From NCBI RefSeq assembly GCF_964355755.1, contig NC_092677.1, positions 501,001 to 565,000 on the forward strand: DNA of 64,000 nucleotides. The letters are read 5' to 3'. How positions within the stretch are numbered: the stretch's first letter is position 1; each line of letters starts with the position of its first letter. Source of the stretch: Antedon mediterranea (lineage: Eukaryota; Echinodermata; Crinoidea; Comatulida; Antedonidae). A program made the position numbers and the translations under genes. Positions 37,301 through 48,626 of this stretch are shown one piece after another. Under the pieces are notes generated by a model. It saw nothing but the letters and a program-made list of their open reading frames with translations. It ran no database searches and had not been told where the DNA came from.

Positions 37301-40300
37301 AATGATGTTTTTGCGCTACGTGCGCGTATAAAAAATGCGCACGCCTGGGAATTTTTTAAATGCTCAAAATGATAGGAAACGCGTAGAAAGTTGATTAGAA
37401 ATTGATTTTTCGCATTTTGAAATTTTAAACGCGCGTGCGCGAGTAACTTTCTGTGAAAGATGCCATTTATAATCCATAGAAAGTTTGCCCTTGATATAAC
37501 TTAAATTTTCACCAAGTGTCAATACTACAAAATGACTTTTAGTTTTTAATCTACAGTATGATCAATCATTGAAATTCATAAAATCGCGCGTAACTTATGC
37601 TGCGCAACTCGGACGTGACCGAAAACCTTATTACGACATCTTCAGATAGAGGTCAATCTTCTGTTAAAGTTATACAATGTTATGTTGAGAAGATTTAGAG
37701 ATACAGTACCAGCGAGAATTACTGCCCCTTTTTGGACGCGACGGACGCGTCGAGTGTCCGTCCAATTTGCGTCCACGACGCGTCCATTCATAAACTAAAC
37801 CAATGATTTGGACGCACTTTCGTCGGGCGGGCCGTGACCTCGCTACCTGAGTCTGTTTTTGTTATTGTTCGCGACCGTATTCATATTCAAATGACATCGG
37901 AAAACTAAGCCTGACTGTTGAGCAGGGTCGGCTGTATTGGTGTTTGTTTATAAAATACTTTCACATTCACAAACAATATGATTAAAAAATAAATAAAGTT
38001 AGCCTACGACTTGTGTGTGTTGTGTTTATTTTTATCTGCCGAATAATTCGTCCAAAAAGCCAGTTTCGTGCGAAACTGTGTCTATATCCATCGCTAGCTC
38101 GCCGTGGGATCTAGCCGGCCGGTTCACTGTCTAGCACGTACACCACCGCCTGAGATCGGCCTAGCGTACTCAATCAATAATCATCGTCATGATACAGTAT
38201 ATTTTGTTCATATGAATCATTTTATGGAAGAATATTTTTTTAATAACGTGGCCTCTATTTCATGTTGAATTATTGATATGATCATAGAGAAATAAGTTAT
38301 ATTTAAATGTCATATGATGAGTTAAAACTGTGGAAGAAGGCTCAACAAAATCATGTAGCCTACAGTATGTACTGTACACTGTCAATTTATATCTCCATGG
38401 TCGTCATAGCGCGCAACAAAGAGCACGTGATATTTTTCTACTCCATTGGATCCCAGCAATATTGCAACCATGTTCTACCGCTGCTGAAAAGCGGGTTGAT
38501 TTTTTTTACGCTATAATGATGTTCCTCTCTGATCATGTTAAGATTACAGTGTTTGTATAATTGTAATAATGACTGTAATAATATTTTTTTAGTTAATGTT
38601 ATTTTGTACCAATTTTGGGGTCTAAGCATAGAGATATTATAGTGAAGTTCACTATAATATCTCTATGCTTAGACCCCAAAATTGTCACTATAATATCTCT
38701 ATGCTTAGACCCCAAAATTGGTACAAAAAAACAAGGGCGGGTGTTAGAATTTGATACACTGAATAGAAAAAGACAATAGGACACGGAACAACACAAAGGC
38801 ATTAAGGCTTGGTACAAAAGCGATTTAAAACAAAAAAGCCAAGGGCGGGTGCTAGAATTTAATATAATGAATAAAAATAGGTTGAGGATATTTATAGTGT
38901 TACAAAACTACATGTACTGCACCATTTTTGTCCATTACAATGTGTCGATTTTTTAATTAGTATATAAAATTCATTGCTTCGCTCGGACAGCGAAAGCAAA
39001 CTATTTTTCACACACTCGGGTCGCCGAACGGTCGAGTTAGGTAAATATGCTATCACGTGGTTTTACTGCATGCATGGCAGGCACACGTGGTTTCAGCACT
39101 ACATTTCCCGCAAGTCCCGTTCGGCGGTTTCTTTTTAGGCGGCGTGCCAAAGAAGTTTTTTGACATTCGATACTCACAATTCATTGCTTCGCTCGGACAG
39201 CGAAAGCAACATATTTTCACACACTCGGGTCTAGTCGCCGAACGTTCGAGTTTGGTAAATATGCTATCACGTGGTTTTACTGCATGGCAGGCACACGTGG
39301 TTTCAGCACTGCATTTCCCGCAAGTCTCGTTCAGCGGTTTCTTTTTAGGCGGCGTGCCAAAGAAGTTTTTTGACATCTGATAATAATTTTACTCACAAAA
39401 AATCAGTCTTTCTTGCCCATATAGTAAGCTGTAGTACTAATGAACTGGTATCTATACGCACTTATTCATTAATTCGTTTTTTAGAGGTTTTTTTTGCATG
39501 TTATTAACTACTGTAGTATAAAATACATTTCGTTTAATACAGGTTTTCACGGGTTTAGAAAACATCGTACAGAATATAACTGTAGTACAGTAACAATGCG
39601 GAGCTTTTGTTTACGTTAACACCGGCGTGGTTAGCTCCCGGTTAGCTCAAACACAAAGGACGTTGGTCAAGGTCAAATCACGTCAGACGCATCGATATAA
39701 TGGACGCGAAGTGGACGCGTCATGGACGTATTCATGCCGCGTCTGCCGCGTCCGAATTGGGCAGTAATTCTCGCTGGTACTGTACACGCGCAACAAAATT
39801 CTGGGAAAGAAAGAAGAACATAGAAAAAAAAAAAGATCCTGACAATAACAAGGGGTTATCCGCCAAGTGCGGATAACCAATAATTAAGTGTATCTTACCA
39901 TGGATTAAAGAATAGAAGGATATGCATCGACGGTGACATCAAACGATTTTACAACGCGCTTGCCTATACTAAAGCACTGCTGCCAATCAAACAAACACGC
40001 TCATTGAACTCCGTGTCTCTAACCGCGGCCCTCTGTAAAACGCTTCGAATCAACTGTTACATTTTTTGAGACCAAAACGTAAGCATGTAGAAATCGTATG
40101 CGCAGTCTGAATGTTCTATTGACATGTCTGCGTCGATGATTAATTGACAACAAAAATATATTGCTGAATAATTCTGTTTTAGTTTCATCACAATCGGACT
40201 ACGAAAAGTTCACTTTCTTACGACTGGTAATTTTAAGTAGTTGGTAATATTAATAAAATATGCAATTTTTATATTTGAATTATCATTATTTGCCTGCCAT

Positions 40301-41448
40301 CTTCTGTCATTAAAAATTGCGTTAATCTATAGAATATTAAATTATGCATTTGACCATGTATGTTGTTAGCGTGGCCGGTGTTCACCCATACAACAATCGT
40401 GTTTTTAATATATGGCTAAGCAGTGGTTTCTTCATAAATCTCCTTAATTATCGATGTGATTATATTTAAATTGTAGTGCCTGGTGATTGGCTAGTGGTTA
40501 TGTCATCCACATCACATCCAATCACCGGGTCTAATTGAATGAAAACAGCGATCCCTGATCCGGGATTGGCTGGCTATGTATAGTTGCGATTCGTGTTCCC
40601 ACTAGCGACGCAGATTAGCCTAGGCCTACCTAGGCAGTATCAATGTCGGCAAATCATATGGTTTACTAGTAAGCCTAGGCCTAGTATTGCTGATTTTGTA
40701 ATTTTACATGTAGGCTGAGACAACAAATAAATAGTTATTGTCTCAGATGTAGGGCTACTACAGGTCATAAAATGCTACTTTAATGTCATAGGCCTAAAAA
40801 CATTAGCGTAGATCAATCGCGGCAGAAACCTATACTAATTACAATTATAGCATCTAATATTCTAAGCCAATAACAATATAGTATTGTTTTTATCTGGTAT
40901 ATTGATGAAGTAGGCCTACACTAAGGTCTTCACAATAACATAAAATGTAATTTAATAACTGTTTTCAATGGCGTGAGGCAGAGGCCTGAAGCCACTTGTT
41001 TAGGAAACCTAAGTGGCCCTCCAAAATTTTCAAAGATCGAGGCCTCGGACGTTTTTAGCATTTTCGACAAATTTTATTCCTGTTCCTCTGGGCACTGCTC
41101 ATGGGCCCCAAGCTTCGGTTTAGCCAGTGAGCGCACATATCCGTTACGCCACTGATTATACTGTTCAAATATGTATGAATACATACAGTGCAACAAAGAA
41201 CGCGCGAAAGAAGCGTAGTCAACACGGTTAAATGTCGTTGCACATGTGCAGTAAACAATATATTAGGCACGCGACCGTTTCGTTGTTACCATGCGGTTAA
41301 TTAAACTGTAACATTGTGGGCGGTCCGCGGTCTGTCGGCGAGAGTCAAGGAACCCTTGATCTCACGTCGATGCATATCCTTCTATTCTTTAATCCATGAT
41401 CTTACCTGCCATGTAAATGACAACAGCGAAGTTTGCCTTTAAAGCCAT
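25325..41448 (-). CDS. Gene D: Ig-domain membrane receptor with two-ITIM tail
   Basis: Twelve minus-strand exons, 578 aa: 41448-41406, 36243-35890, 34177-33929, 33613-33362, 32204-32157, 29559-29290, 29178-29065, 28747-28729, 28313-28202, 27269-27228, 26527-26423, 25453-25325. Signal peptide (ANFAVVIYMAVLFSTCTG). V-type Ig about 25-132 (MICKYDP, IRWSNV, DYECEV). Ig 2 to 215 (LSCDVV, YMCEV; Phe at the Trp position). Ig-like domain 3 to 299, lacking both Cys. Thr-rich 16-residue stalk exon. Ig 4 to 405 (LRCQCG, YEWTLDG, VVCIGTAG). Membrane helix about 415-438. The tail has SAYMDV and VNYINV (both ITIM-like), YSRP (YxxP), YAN (YxN) and a C-terminus PVTV (class II PDZ-like). The last acceptor is CAGCAG, a possible 3-nt alternative. 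All phases fit. The stalk exon before the fourth Ig domain is odd and may mean alternative forms. Confidence 0.8.
26930..27060. repeat. Short duplicated segments in gene D intron
   Basis: TAGGTGAACATAAAGCTGCT near 26960 recurs as TAGGTGAACACAAAGCTGCT near 27030. Similar AAACTAAGCT / GGTGTT repeats continue at 27540-27780. No exon seen apart from those listed for gene D. Confidence 0.6.
30614..30782. mobile_element. MITE family 2 copy in gene D intron
   Basis: Inverted ends GCTCTGTCTACACTATCA and its complement (with TTCATAGTGTAGACAGAGC). Inner words TTGTGATGTGCCCA and TGGGCACATCACA pair. A CACTACCATATTTGGGC segment is duplicated inside. Same family as 48482-48626. Confidence 0.85.
30890..31005. 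repeat. Tandem duplication, ~59 bp
   Basis: ACTGTAAATAACATAATTAT followed by GTGGCAGACTCATGATCATT is repeated once with one substitution. Intronic in gene D. Confidence 0.85.
31425..31640. repeat. Imperfect ~100-bp tandem repeat
   Basis: TAGGACTTATTTTACAGTAT plus GCAGATTAGATAAGCATA recur two to three times with TACTGTAAGTAAAAGGTA between. Intronic in gene D. Confidence 0.75.
32553..32640. repeat. ~50-bp tandem duplication
   Basis: TGTTGTAGCCTGTGAAAACA and TGTTATAGCCTGTGAATACA head two copies, each ending GTCTAAAAAAGTTACAAT. Intronic in gene D. Confidence 0.75.
34380..35700. other. CpG-richer intronic block with an inverted repeat
   Basis: Between Ig exons 1 and 2 of gene D. 34400-34760 is unusually rich in CG dinucleotides and repeated TTCGCCA / TGGCGA words. 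Further on, TCGCACGAGGTCCA (35434) and TGGACCTCGTGCGA (35656) form an inverted repeat about 220 bp apart. Possibly a worn DNA transposon. No exon found. Confidence 0.4.
38602..38728. repeat. Long hairpin with a third arm copy
   Basis: AATTTTGGGGTCTAAGCATA through GAGATATTATAGTGAA is followed, after one base at 38646, by its exact reverse complement, then by a second copy of that complement (38686-38728). Inside the 37704-39782 transposon. Confidence 0.9.
38969..39381 (-). repeat. 209-bp tandem duplication carrying a Cys-rich frame
   Basis: Two ~94% similar copies. On the minus strand an open frame runs through both (39376-39053). Each unit reads a Lys-rich start (FFGTPPKKKP), then CGKCSAETTCACHA and CVKICCFRCP, spaced like a zinc-binding motif. 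It could be the worn C-terminal end of a transposase, or chance in a CG-rich repeat. No start or promoter is evident. Confidence 0.4.
39899..41398. mobile_element. Non-autonomous DNA transposon inserted at the gene D first splice donor
   Basis: A 1500-bp element with 34-bp perfect inverted ends starting CATGGATTAAAGAATAG, extended imperfectly to about 45 bp. It is flanked by a perfect 7-bp duplication ATCTTAC (39892-39898 and 41399-41405). On the gene D strand the duplication reads GTAAGAT, the 5' splice site of exon 1. No transposase frame inside. Confidence 0.85.
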
Positions 41449-44210
41449 GTTGAGTTACTGAATTTTATTATCTGAAGGAATAATAAATAACTGTATGTAA
41501 TATAACTTAATGCCAATTTGAGTACATTCAAAACAATAGTATAAAATAAGAATATAGTTAATAAGTATCTCTCATATTTAAACTGTACTGTATTCTTTGA
41601 AATGTACTTTCCTGCTGTGAGACAGAAAATACAATCACTTGCTAATTTTTCTTGTGAGAATATAATAGTCATTATTAATTTAATTCTTTTATTATGATAT
41701 GAATGAATAATCATGTATTAATAAGACTTTAAGAATGTGAATTCAGTAGTTGAGAAACAACTACCAGTTTGTTTTTAAATCAACATTTTGTATCCCTTGC
41801 CTAGAGTATTTATACTTAACAATCATCACAACAATTACTTAATTATTTAATAAAAAGATTTAAACTGCTCACAGTACTAGACTATATTATGTAATTGTAT
41901 ATTATTTGAAACTGTATGTTCATGTTATTCTATTATGATATGAATAAATAATAACTTAAGGCAATTATTTATTAATAAGACTTTTAAAATATGTCAAATT
42001 TGAGAAACAACTGACCATAATGTTTTTTTAAAATCAACATTTTGTATGATTGGCCTGTGTAAACCATCGGAATTACTGTATAATTTAATAAAGAGATTTG
42101 TTATGATACTTAGTATTCAATTCACTAAATCCATGGACGGCAATCCATGCTATTCATTCAAAATAACGGAAGTCATTAATATGGTTTTTGTAATAACCAC
42201 TTCCCCTCATGGGAGTAATTATTAAGAATCTTGATACAGTACAGTAGCTGAGTGTTATTTTATTCAATGTCCTTTCCAACAACTCAGCATCAAACAGGAT
42301 ATTATAACCATTGTCAGAATGGTAACTAAAAAGATTACATTTTTTATATTAAATTATCTGTCGCTCATCTGTATGAGATTTTTTAATACAGCAAAAATGA
42401 ATTATGAAATAGTACTTATGTTGATAATTAATTGAGTAATTACCTAAAAATTCCATTTATAAACATCACATTTCATAGAACCAAATTAACAATAATGACA
42501 TACTGGTAGGGTAGGCTTTATGAATCACCCTTTATATATGCCTCATATCATAGAATAGGCTAGCTAGCTTGGTAATTAATAAATATATGGATAGGTAGGC
42601 CTATTTACTGGAGATCCCTACTACTACTACTACTAGGCCTACTATGCTATGGTAGGCCTATTGATTGGTTGGTAAGCCATACACAATTACAAATAATGCT
42701 GTGTGTGTGTGGTGTGTGAATTGAAAATTAGTCCATTAAATTAATACAGTACTATTACATTATAAATTTGTACAATTGATTGACAACAATAGATTCGTCT
42801 GTGTCTAAGAGGATACACAATTAATACAATTAAAATGACAACATATAAAAATAGTAGGCTAGGCCTAGCTAGCTAGGATACACTTTCCACACCTTTCAGT
42901 TCCGGCATTCAGAGTGTGTAACCCCACCTTCAACCCCAACGGTGGTGGTTTCCACCAATCGCGACACACCCGTATATTTACGTCGTCGTAGGCCTGTTGC
43001 ACTTTTTTGAATCGCGAAAATAAGACATTTCAAATAAATATAAAATACAGAATGTAATACCTACGTTTTACTTGATTATTATAGGCCTATATACTTTGAT
43101 TCGTTGTTTGTGTACTGCCCTTCAATGAAAAATACTCGTACACAACTTTTACCTTCGAACAGAAATGGTCACTTCCGGTGTAGTCAAGCCTCCTGCATTT
43201 TAAATACGACTGTTACTTTTTGTAAATCGTAACCACAAGGCAATGCGCGTCGTGCATACCAATTTGATGACGTAGAACACATGAACAGTAAAATTAATAC
43301 ACCCTATTGCATATGAGTCATTGGATATGCACACGGAATCTCGTTAACTTCCGACCTACCTTATTTAAATAACACTGTTGCATTGTTCTTTTCATAATTT
43401 GAATATCTATGGCTCATATAAAAGCTCCATGGAATATTAAGGAATATCGTGTGGAGTCATTATTGTTAATATGGAATGATATTATTGGTTGTGATGGTTT
43501 TTATTATGCAACAAGTGCGACCTTAATAATTAAAGGTCCATTAATATTTATATATATTACTTATTAGATTTTTTTTTTCCTGTTTGGTGGATACGATCAA
43601 TTTTTTAAAACCGAAAATCTTTAAAATTCAATTTTACGGAAAACAATAACAATAAAGTATAACAAAACATGTAAAAATAGTGTATTTAGTGTATTATTAT
43701 TATTTATTCCTTACATACCATATACAGCTATTTTGTTGTGAATTGCGGCTATTAATGTTTATGTCTCGAATCTAGTTTGACGTTCGTACTCTTGTTTATC
43801 GGATAAAAAAAAATTTAAACAGCGGATAAATATAATATATTTTTATACCCTTGTGGTCACTACCAAAATAGACGAGATAAGTGACATCGGGAGAGAGGGC
43901 GCTGTAATTATTTTTGTGAACCAGCTCAATTGCCGATAAATTAATTTATACTTAATGAAAACAATAAGTCAAATAATTTTTTTATTGTATTATTTTTTTT
44001 TTTTTGCGCTTAAGTTCATCTCTCATTGACCCGCTCCAACCGTCATAGGCGTCTCAGGTCACAGGTGATGAAATAAAATAAAACAACAACAAAACTCATC
44101 ATTATAACTTCATTCTTGTAATTTACATTTGTACACATGTCAATACATTATATACAGTAAGCCTATAAAACGTTTCATTATAAAATAATTTTTTTTCCAC
44201 AAAAATGACG
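41449..44210. other. Spacer between gene D start and gene E end
   Basis: Presumed promoter and 5' UTR of gene D plus 3' UTR of gene E. An imperfect ~240-bp direct repeat lies at 41690-41870 and 41933-42110 (shared TTGAGAAACAACT and AATCAACATTTTGTAT). A CTA simple repeat with TAGGCCTA words lies near 42615-42660. No coding exon seen. Confidence 0.5.
43981..43986 (-). terminator. Candidate polyadenylation signal of gene E
   Basis: AATAAA on the minus strand about 225 nt after the gene E stop. Confidence 0.35.
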
Positions 44211-47200
44211 TCATATAATATTTGGAATTGGTTTTTGGTCTTCGGCAGTAATCAAAGCTATTGATGTTGTCTCTTGTGGCAGCCGTGTGAACGCACGTTT
44301 CCTACCCTTATTCGACGCGACGCAGCATACGCAACAGCAGCAACACGTACATGTGAACAGGGCGAATAAAAGTATGACGCAACCAATCACGATACTTATA
44401 ACTTCCCAGATACTGAAATGAAATAATACATGTGACGTCATCATATTAGAAATACTATAAACAATGAAATCATATATTACGCAATAACAATAATTTTACA
44501 TCAGTTGAATCATGCCTATAACAGTTGAGTCGGGAAAGACTACTCTTCCCTGGTTGAATGTACTGGTTATATGACGTAAACGCGACGCAAGTATTTTTGT
44601 CCAATCACGATGTGATAGATCTCACTAAAGCGTGGTTCTCACCAGAGACGCAACACAAGGACGTAACACAACGTAAGCGAGTTGACCAATGACAAGCGAA
44701 AGTACAGTGTGAATATTTCATTTCATTTTTTATTTTCATTTCTTTATTCTGATATAAAATCAATAGAGATAAAAACACAAAAAAGTACCGAGACGGCAAA
44801 CTTATTTCCATTGTGGTCCTAAACAAATATAACAGAATAAACAAGGAAAACCACAATTACTTAAACATAATACACAAACATATTGCAAATTAAATTTCAC
44901 AAAAATAACCTTTTGATCTCTGTTTAAATAATTGTAATGAAGAGGAGCTTTGAACAAAATAGGGGAGTGAATTCCATAACCGAATGCTTATTAAGAAAGT
45001 TGACCTGTTGTGAGTTCCTATGACTGGAATTTGGATCGAAATGCTGTCTCTAGCAAATCTTGTATTGTGATTGTGACGTTGTCTCGTCAGGGTAATTGTA
45101 TCCAGGTAAGTTGGAGAACTTTTATTAATTATTTTATACATAATACAGTTTCCTCTCTTGTACGCTTAGGTCAACTGGCAACCAATTTAAGTTTACAAAC
45201 TCATGTATACCTATATGAGATCGTGGTCCTAGCTTCGAAATGCACCTAATAATTTTGTTTTGAGACGTCTGTAGCCTATTTTTAATATATTTATTTGTAC
45301 ACGAGTACCATACACAGCACCCATAGTCATAATGACATTGTGTCAGAGAAGATGCAATTAATTTAAGAGCATATTTAGTAATATATTTTTTATTTCTATT
45401 AAGAAATTTAAGTATACAATGAATTTTATTATTTTATTTTATTTTTTGTTTCTATGGAGCGCCAAAAGAGCAACAATAATAGTACAAGTATAAAAACAGA
45501 AAGAAAACGAAACAAAAAAACTTATCAAGATTTTTAATTAAAATTTATTTGCCAGTATTTATTTCCTCGTACTTGCATGATTATACTATTATCATTACAA
45601 TTTTAATTTTACATTGTTCCATCCACACTGTAGATGGACTCCACAGAGTTTTCAGCCCTCTATATAATTTTTGCTTTTTTGACATTCCATAGAAACAAAA
45701 ACATTGAACATGGGGTAGGCCTACTGTACTGTAGGCTAGTAATTTTGTGTGCGAGAGAAAAACGTCTGTAAAATCATCAATTTAAAAATTTATTTGTTAC
45801 TTAGGTCTTGGGTCTTAGCTTTCGTGATCTTAGGTCTTAGGGGGTCTTAGCTTTCGTGGTCTTAGGTTTCGTGACACCCGTCATTTTCCCTTTATCCCAT
45901 CCATTTCTAACAGAATCCGATAGATGTATTAGACATGTTTCTGTAGAAAATGAAGGTCTAAAACCTGATTGATGATAGGTATAAAGAAGTGATTGGTCAT
46001 TTAAGTAACTCATTAAGTGATTATACATAATACGTTCTACAATTTTAGACACTGCAGATAGAATAGAAACGGGTCTATAGTTTCCAGCATATAATCGATC
46101 TTTCTTTTTGTAAATAGGCACTACCTTAGCAGATTTCCAATCAGAAGGGATATAACCGGTTGAAATGGATATATTTATAATATGGCTCAGTGGATGTAAG
46201 ATAGCCAGAGCCCCATCTTTAAAAAATCTGGCAGGTAAGGAATCTAAACCCGCACCTTTCTTACTATTTAAGTTGTTTATTATCGTTAGTACGGTTTGTT
46301 TATTTACTTTTTTAAAAGCAAATACACCTTTTTTTTATTTGCATAGTACTGTTTAACGTGCTTTTCATTGCCTTGTGATTGGTTAAATCACTTACGTTGC
46401 GTTACGTCCTTATGTTGTGTCTCTAGTGGGAACCAAGCTTTACGAGTCTCACGTCTTTGCGTTGCGTCCTTGGAAAACAATCATGAGTATATCTTAATGG
46501 TACTTAGTACACTAATAAACATTAATGACGAAACCCCTTAATAAAACTGTCAATATATTAAGGTTGGTTTATAACAATTAAATATTTTTATTTCAATATA
46601 ACACATTATGTAACGAATTGATCTTACGATAATTGAGTAGCAAACTTGTCTGTGTGCGTACAGCAATATCCGCCATTGCTATCTTCAGTCCTTTCACAGC
46701 AATATTCCAATGCGTGACTACTGTTACCATGGCAATCAGTGTTTTTAGTACAAAATCCATAAACTTGAACTATATTAATAATATGAAACAAATTATTCAT
46801 TACTGTTTGGAATATATTATTAGACTACCTGAGCTTAATACCGTAAGTGTACTAATGTGTACACTAATTCTCATTTTCAAAATTGGTATTCACCCCCAAC
46901 TACTGTAGACTCACGCTGTGGACTTAATATAACCATATATTAAATAGTGAACATTTAATCCATGGTATAATATAATATTTTCAATAGGAAACTTTATATT
47001 TATAGTCTTTATTTCGCCTCACAAACACTACTAGACCAATCAGTTATGTCACAGCTTAATTTTTAGATGTTCTACACCAGGAATTGTGAATCAGCTCTAT
47101 CCGCCGATGTTACACTCGTGTAAACTGTGTGTAATATTTCATGTTGTGTTTCCCTATAGCCTATTTGATTATTAAAATAATGGCCAGCCACTGGGGACCA

Positions 47201-47404
47201 TGTATAAATTGAAATCAATGGAAACTAGGCCTAATCTATAAAATAAAAGGAAATGTTTATAGTATCGCCAGTGGTGAAATGCAGATAGACTACTTTACAA
47301 TAGATCAGTGCTTAAGAATATAACGGTGACTTAAGTCATTACCTACCAAACAACGTTGAGATTATAAAGCACACAATCGCTTTAACGGTTTTCATCATTG
47401 TCAT
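44211..47404 (-). CDS. Gene E: small Cys-rich single-pass membrane protein (Shisa/CYYR1-like)
   Basis: Three minus-strand exons, 133 aa: 47404-47347, 46769-46628, 44412-44211. Signal peptide about 1-20 (MKTVKAIVCFIISTLF). Compact ectodomain about 22-63 with CTKNTDC, EYCCER and GGYCCTH (six Cys as C-x5-C ... CC ... CC). Membrane helix about 68-88 (WEVISIVIGCVILLFALF) followed at once by a Cys run (CTCCCCCVCC), likely palmitoylated, then basic KGRKR and a short tail ending PIPNII. Cys-rich head plus helix plus Cys run is the layout of the Shisa, CYYR1 and VOPP1 type of small membrane proteins, which tune receptor trafficking. The family call is by layout only. Phases 1 and 2 fit exactly. Two acceptors 6 nt apart (before 46769 or 46763) are both in frame. 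The last intron carries nested transposons. Confidence 0.7.
44574..46476. mobile_element. Nested MITE family 1 copies split by a LINE, in gene E intron
   Basis: An outer half (ACGTAAACGCGACGCAAG, then GTCCAATCACGATG, 44574-44616) pairs with TCTTTGCGTTGCGTCCTTGG at 46455-46475. Inside it an inner copy has its left half at 44632-44702 (GCGTGGTTCTCACCAGAGAC, then GAGTTGACCAATGACAAGCG) and its right half at 46369-46440 (TTGTGATTGGTTAAATCACT, then TAGTGGGAACCAAGCTT). The LINE at 44703-46368 separates the inner halves. Confidence 0.7.
44703..46368 (-). mobile_element. Decayed non-LTR retrotransposon (LINE), reverse transcriptase fragments
   Basis: Minus-strand frames match LINE reverse transcriptase. 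46350-45890 gives KKGAGLDSLPARF, SDWKSAKVVPIYKK, NYRPVSILSAVSKIVERI and HQSGFRPSFST. 45420-45145 gives the later CHYDYG and NWLPV blocks, and 45141-44890 the C-terminal end (MYKIINKSSPTYL, RLWNSLPYF, QLFKQRSKG). A frameshift near 45142 and loss of the middle, with a GTCTTAGG-type simple repeat at 45800-45885, show it is dead. The tail is (GAAAT)n-like at 44705-44730. CR1/L2/Jockey-like from motif order. Possible target duplication AGTAC. Confidence 0.85.
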
Positions 47405-48481
47405 TATAACGGTTTATTGTCCTTTATACATAGCTAACTGGTAATGAGTTTTAAAATAAAGCAATCCTTTTGTTGATGGCTGCTGGCTGCTGGCTGCAAC
47501 TGGTAAACGATCGATATCAATCAATATATCGATTAGTTTATACACTTTCTCAAAACAAGACAAATGTGTCTTTTTCCAATAATTCCCTTAATAAAACGGT
47601 TTAATAAAATAATCGAAAAGCGCCGCACATTCGTTGATTTGTTTTAAAAATTATAATAAGATATTACCGCACACCGGTTCATATTATTATTATTATTATT
47701 AATCAGATAAGCTGATAAATACGCGCCGCCGCCGCGATTGTAAACGCGTCGTGTCACATGGACATCGCGCGGCGGTAATATTGAAATGACAGCGGTTGAT
47801 ATATATCCAACGGTTCTATTCTTTTGTACCAAAATATCCTTTTTTCAATTTTTTGTCTTGTACAACAAACAAAATCACAAAAAAACAAGATTGCCCTAAG
47901 CGATTTTATTCAGTAAAACTACGTAACTAACACCAATAGGACAATTACAAACAATCACCATATTGAAATTCGACAAACTAAAAATATCTTAGAGAAGTAA
48001 TAGAATTATTTTTTCATCCTCCAGTATAACGCATGCACCTCGCCCCTACTCACACATAACATACTTCCATTAAAACAAAACTCGTTCCCTTTGCTGCGAT
48101 CCATAATTATTATATTCCAAATAGGCCTACACATACAAAAATCTTCCATTGAGAGGGTAAGACCTGACGAATGTGCATAATATTTTTTTTCATGGAATTC
48201 TTACTTTATTATCATTATCGATCCTACAACATTATACGGAATCACATAAATTAATTATTTACATAATTATAAATATCAACGAATATTAATATAAAGCTAC
48301 ATATGATTAATAAAGTAATTAAATACAGTAAAACGATATAGTGAAAGAAAGAACATAGTTTTCTTTCTCCGAACTTTCTTTCTTGAACTTTTCATAATAC
48401 TGCAATAAAAAATAATTTACATCTCAAAATCATTTTATTATAGGCATACACGTTTTGCTTCCAAAAGCTTGTTCTCGCTTA

Positions 48482-48626
48482 AGCTCTGTCTACACTATCA
48501 AACTAACTTGACAACAAAGTGTGTGATATGCCCAAATATGGTAGTGATATGACATCATCATGTCTGTATTATGAGCACATCGCATTTTGTCGTCACATAA
48601 AGTTTGATAGTGTAGACAGAGCTTAA
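48482..48626. mobile_element. MITE family 2 copy
   Basis: 145-bp palindrome with ends AAGCTCTGTCTACACTATCA and its exact complement. Inner GTGATATGCCCA pairs loosely with GAGCACATCGC. It abuts the next MITE. Confidence 0.9.

Larger units (their letters stand above)
37704..39782. mobile_element. DNA transposon with TA target duplication, in gene D intron 1
   Basis: Perfect 24-bp inverted ends beginning CAGTACCAGCGAGAATTAC, flanked by TA on each side. The next ~80 bp on both sides are imperfect inverted sequence full of GGACGCG / CGCGTCC words, probably binding sites for a transposase. No intact transposase. TA duplication and CAGT ends suggest Tc1/mariner-like or a related superfamily. Confidence 0.65.
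36632..39877. mobile_element. Possible outer DNA transposon in gene D intron 1
   Basis: GGTTATCCGCA at the left and TGCGGATAACC at the right are inverted. The right end also forms a small hairpin with another GGTTATCCGC. Target duplications are not evident and the interior is non-coding, so this is a weak call. It encloses the better-supported element 37704-39782. Confidence 0.35.

Noticed and set aside
46165-46356. Plus-strand open frame opposite the reverse transcriptase
   Set aside because: It is the antisense of the LINE coding fragment.
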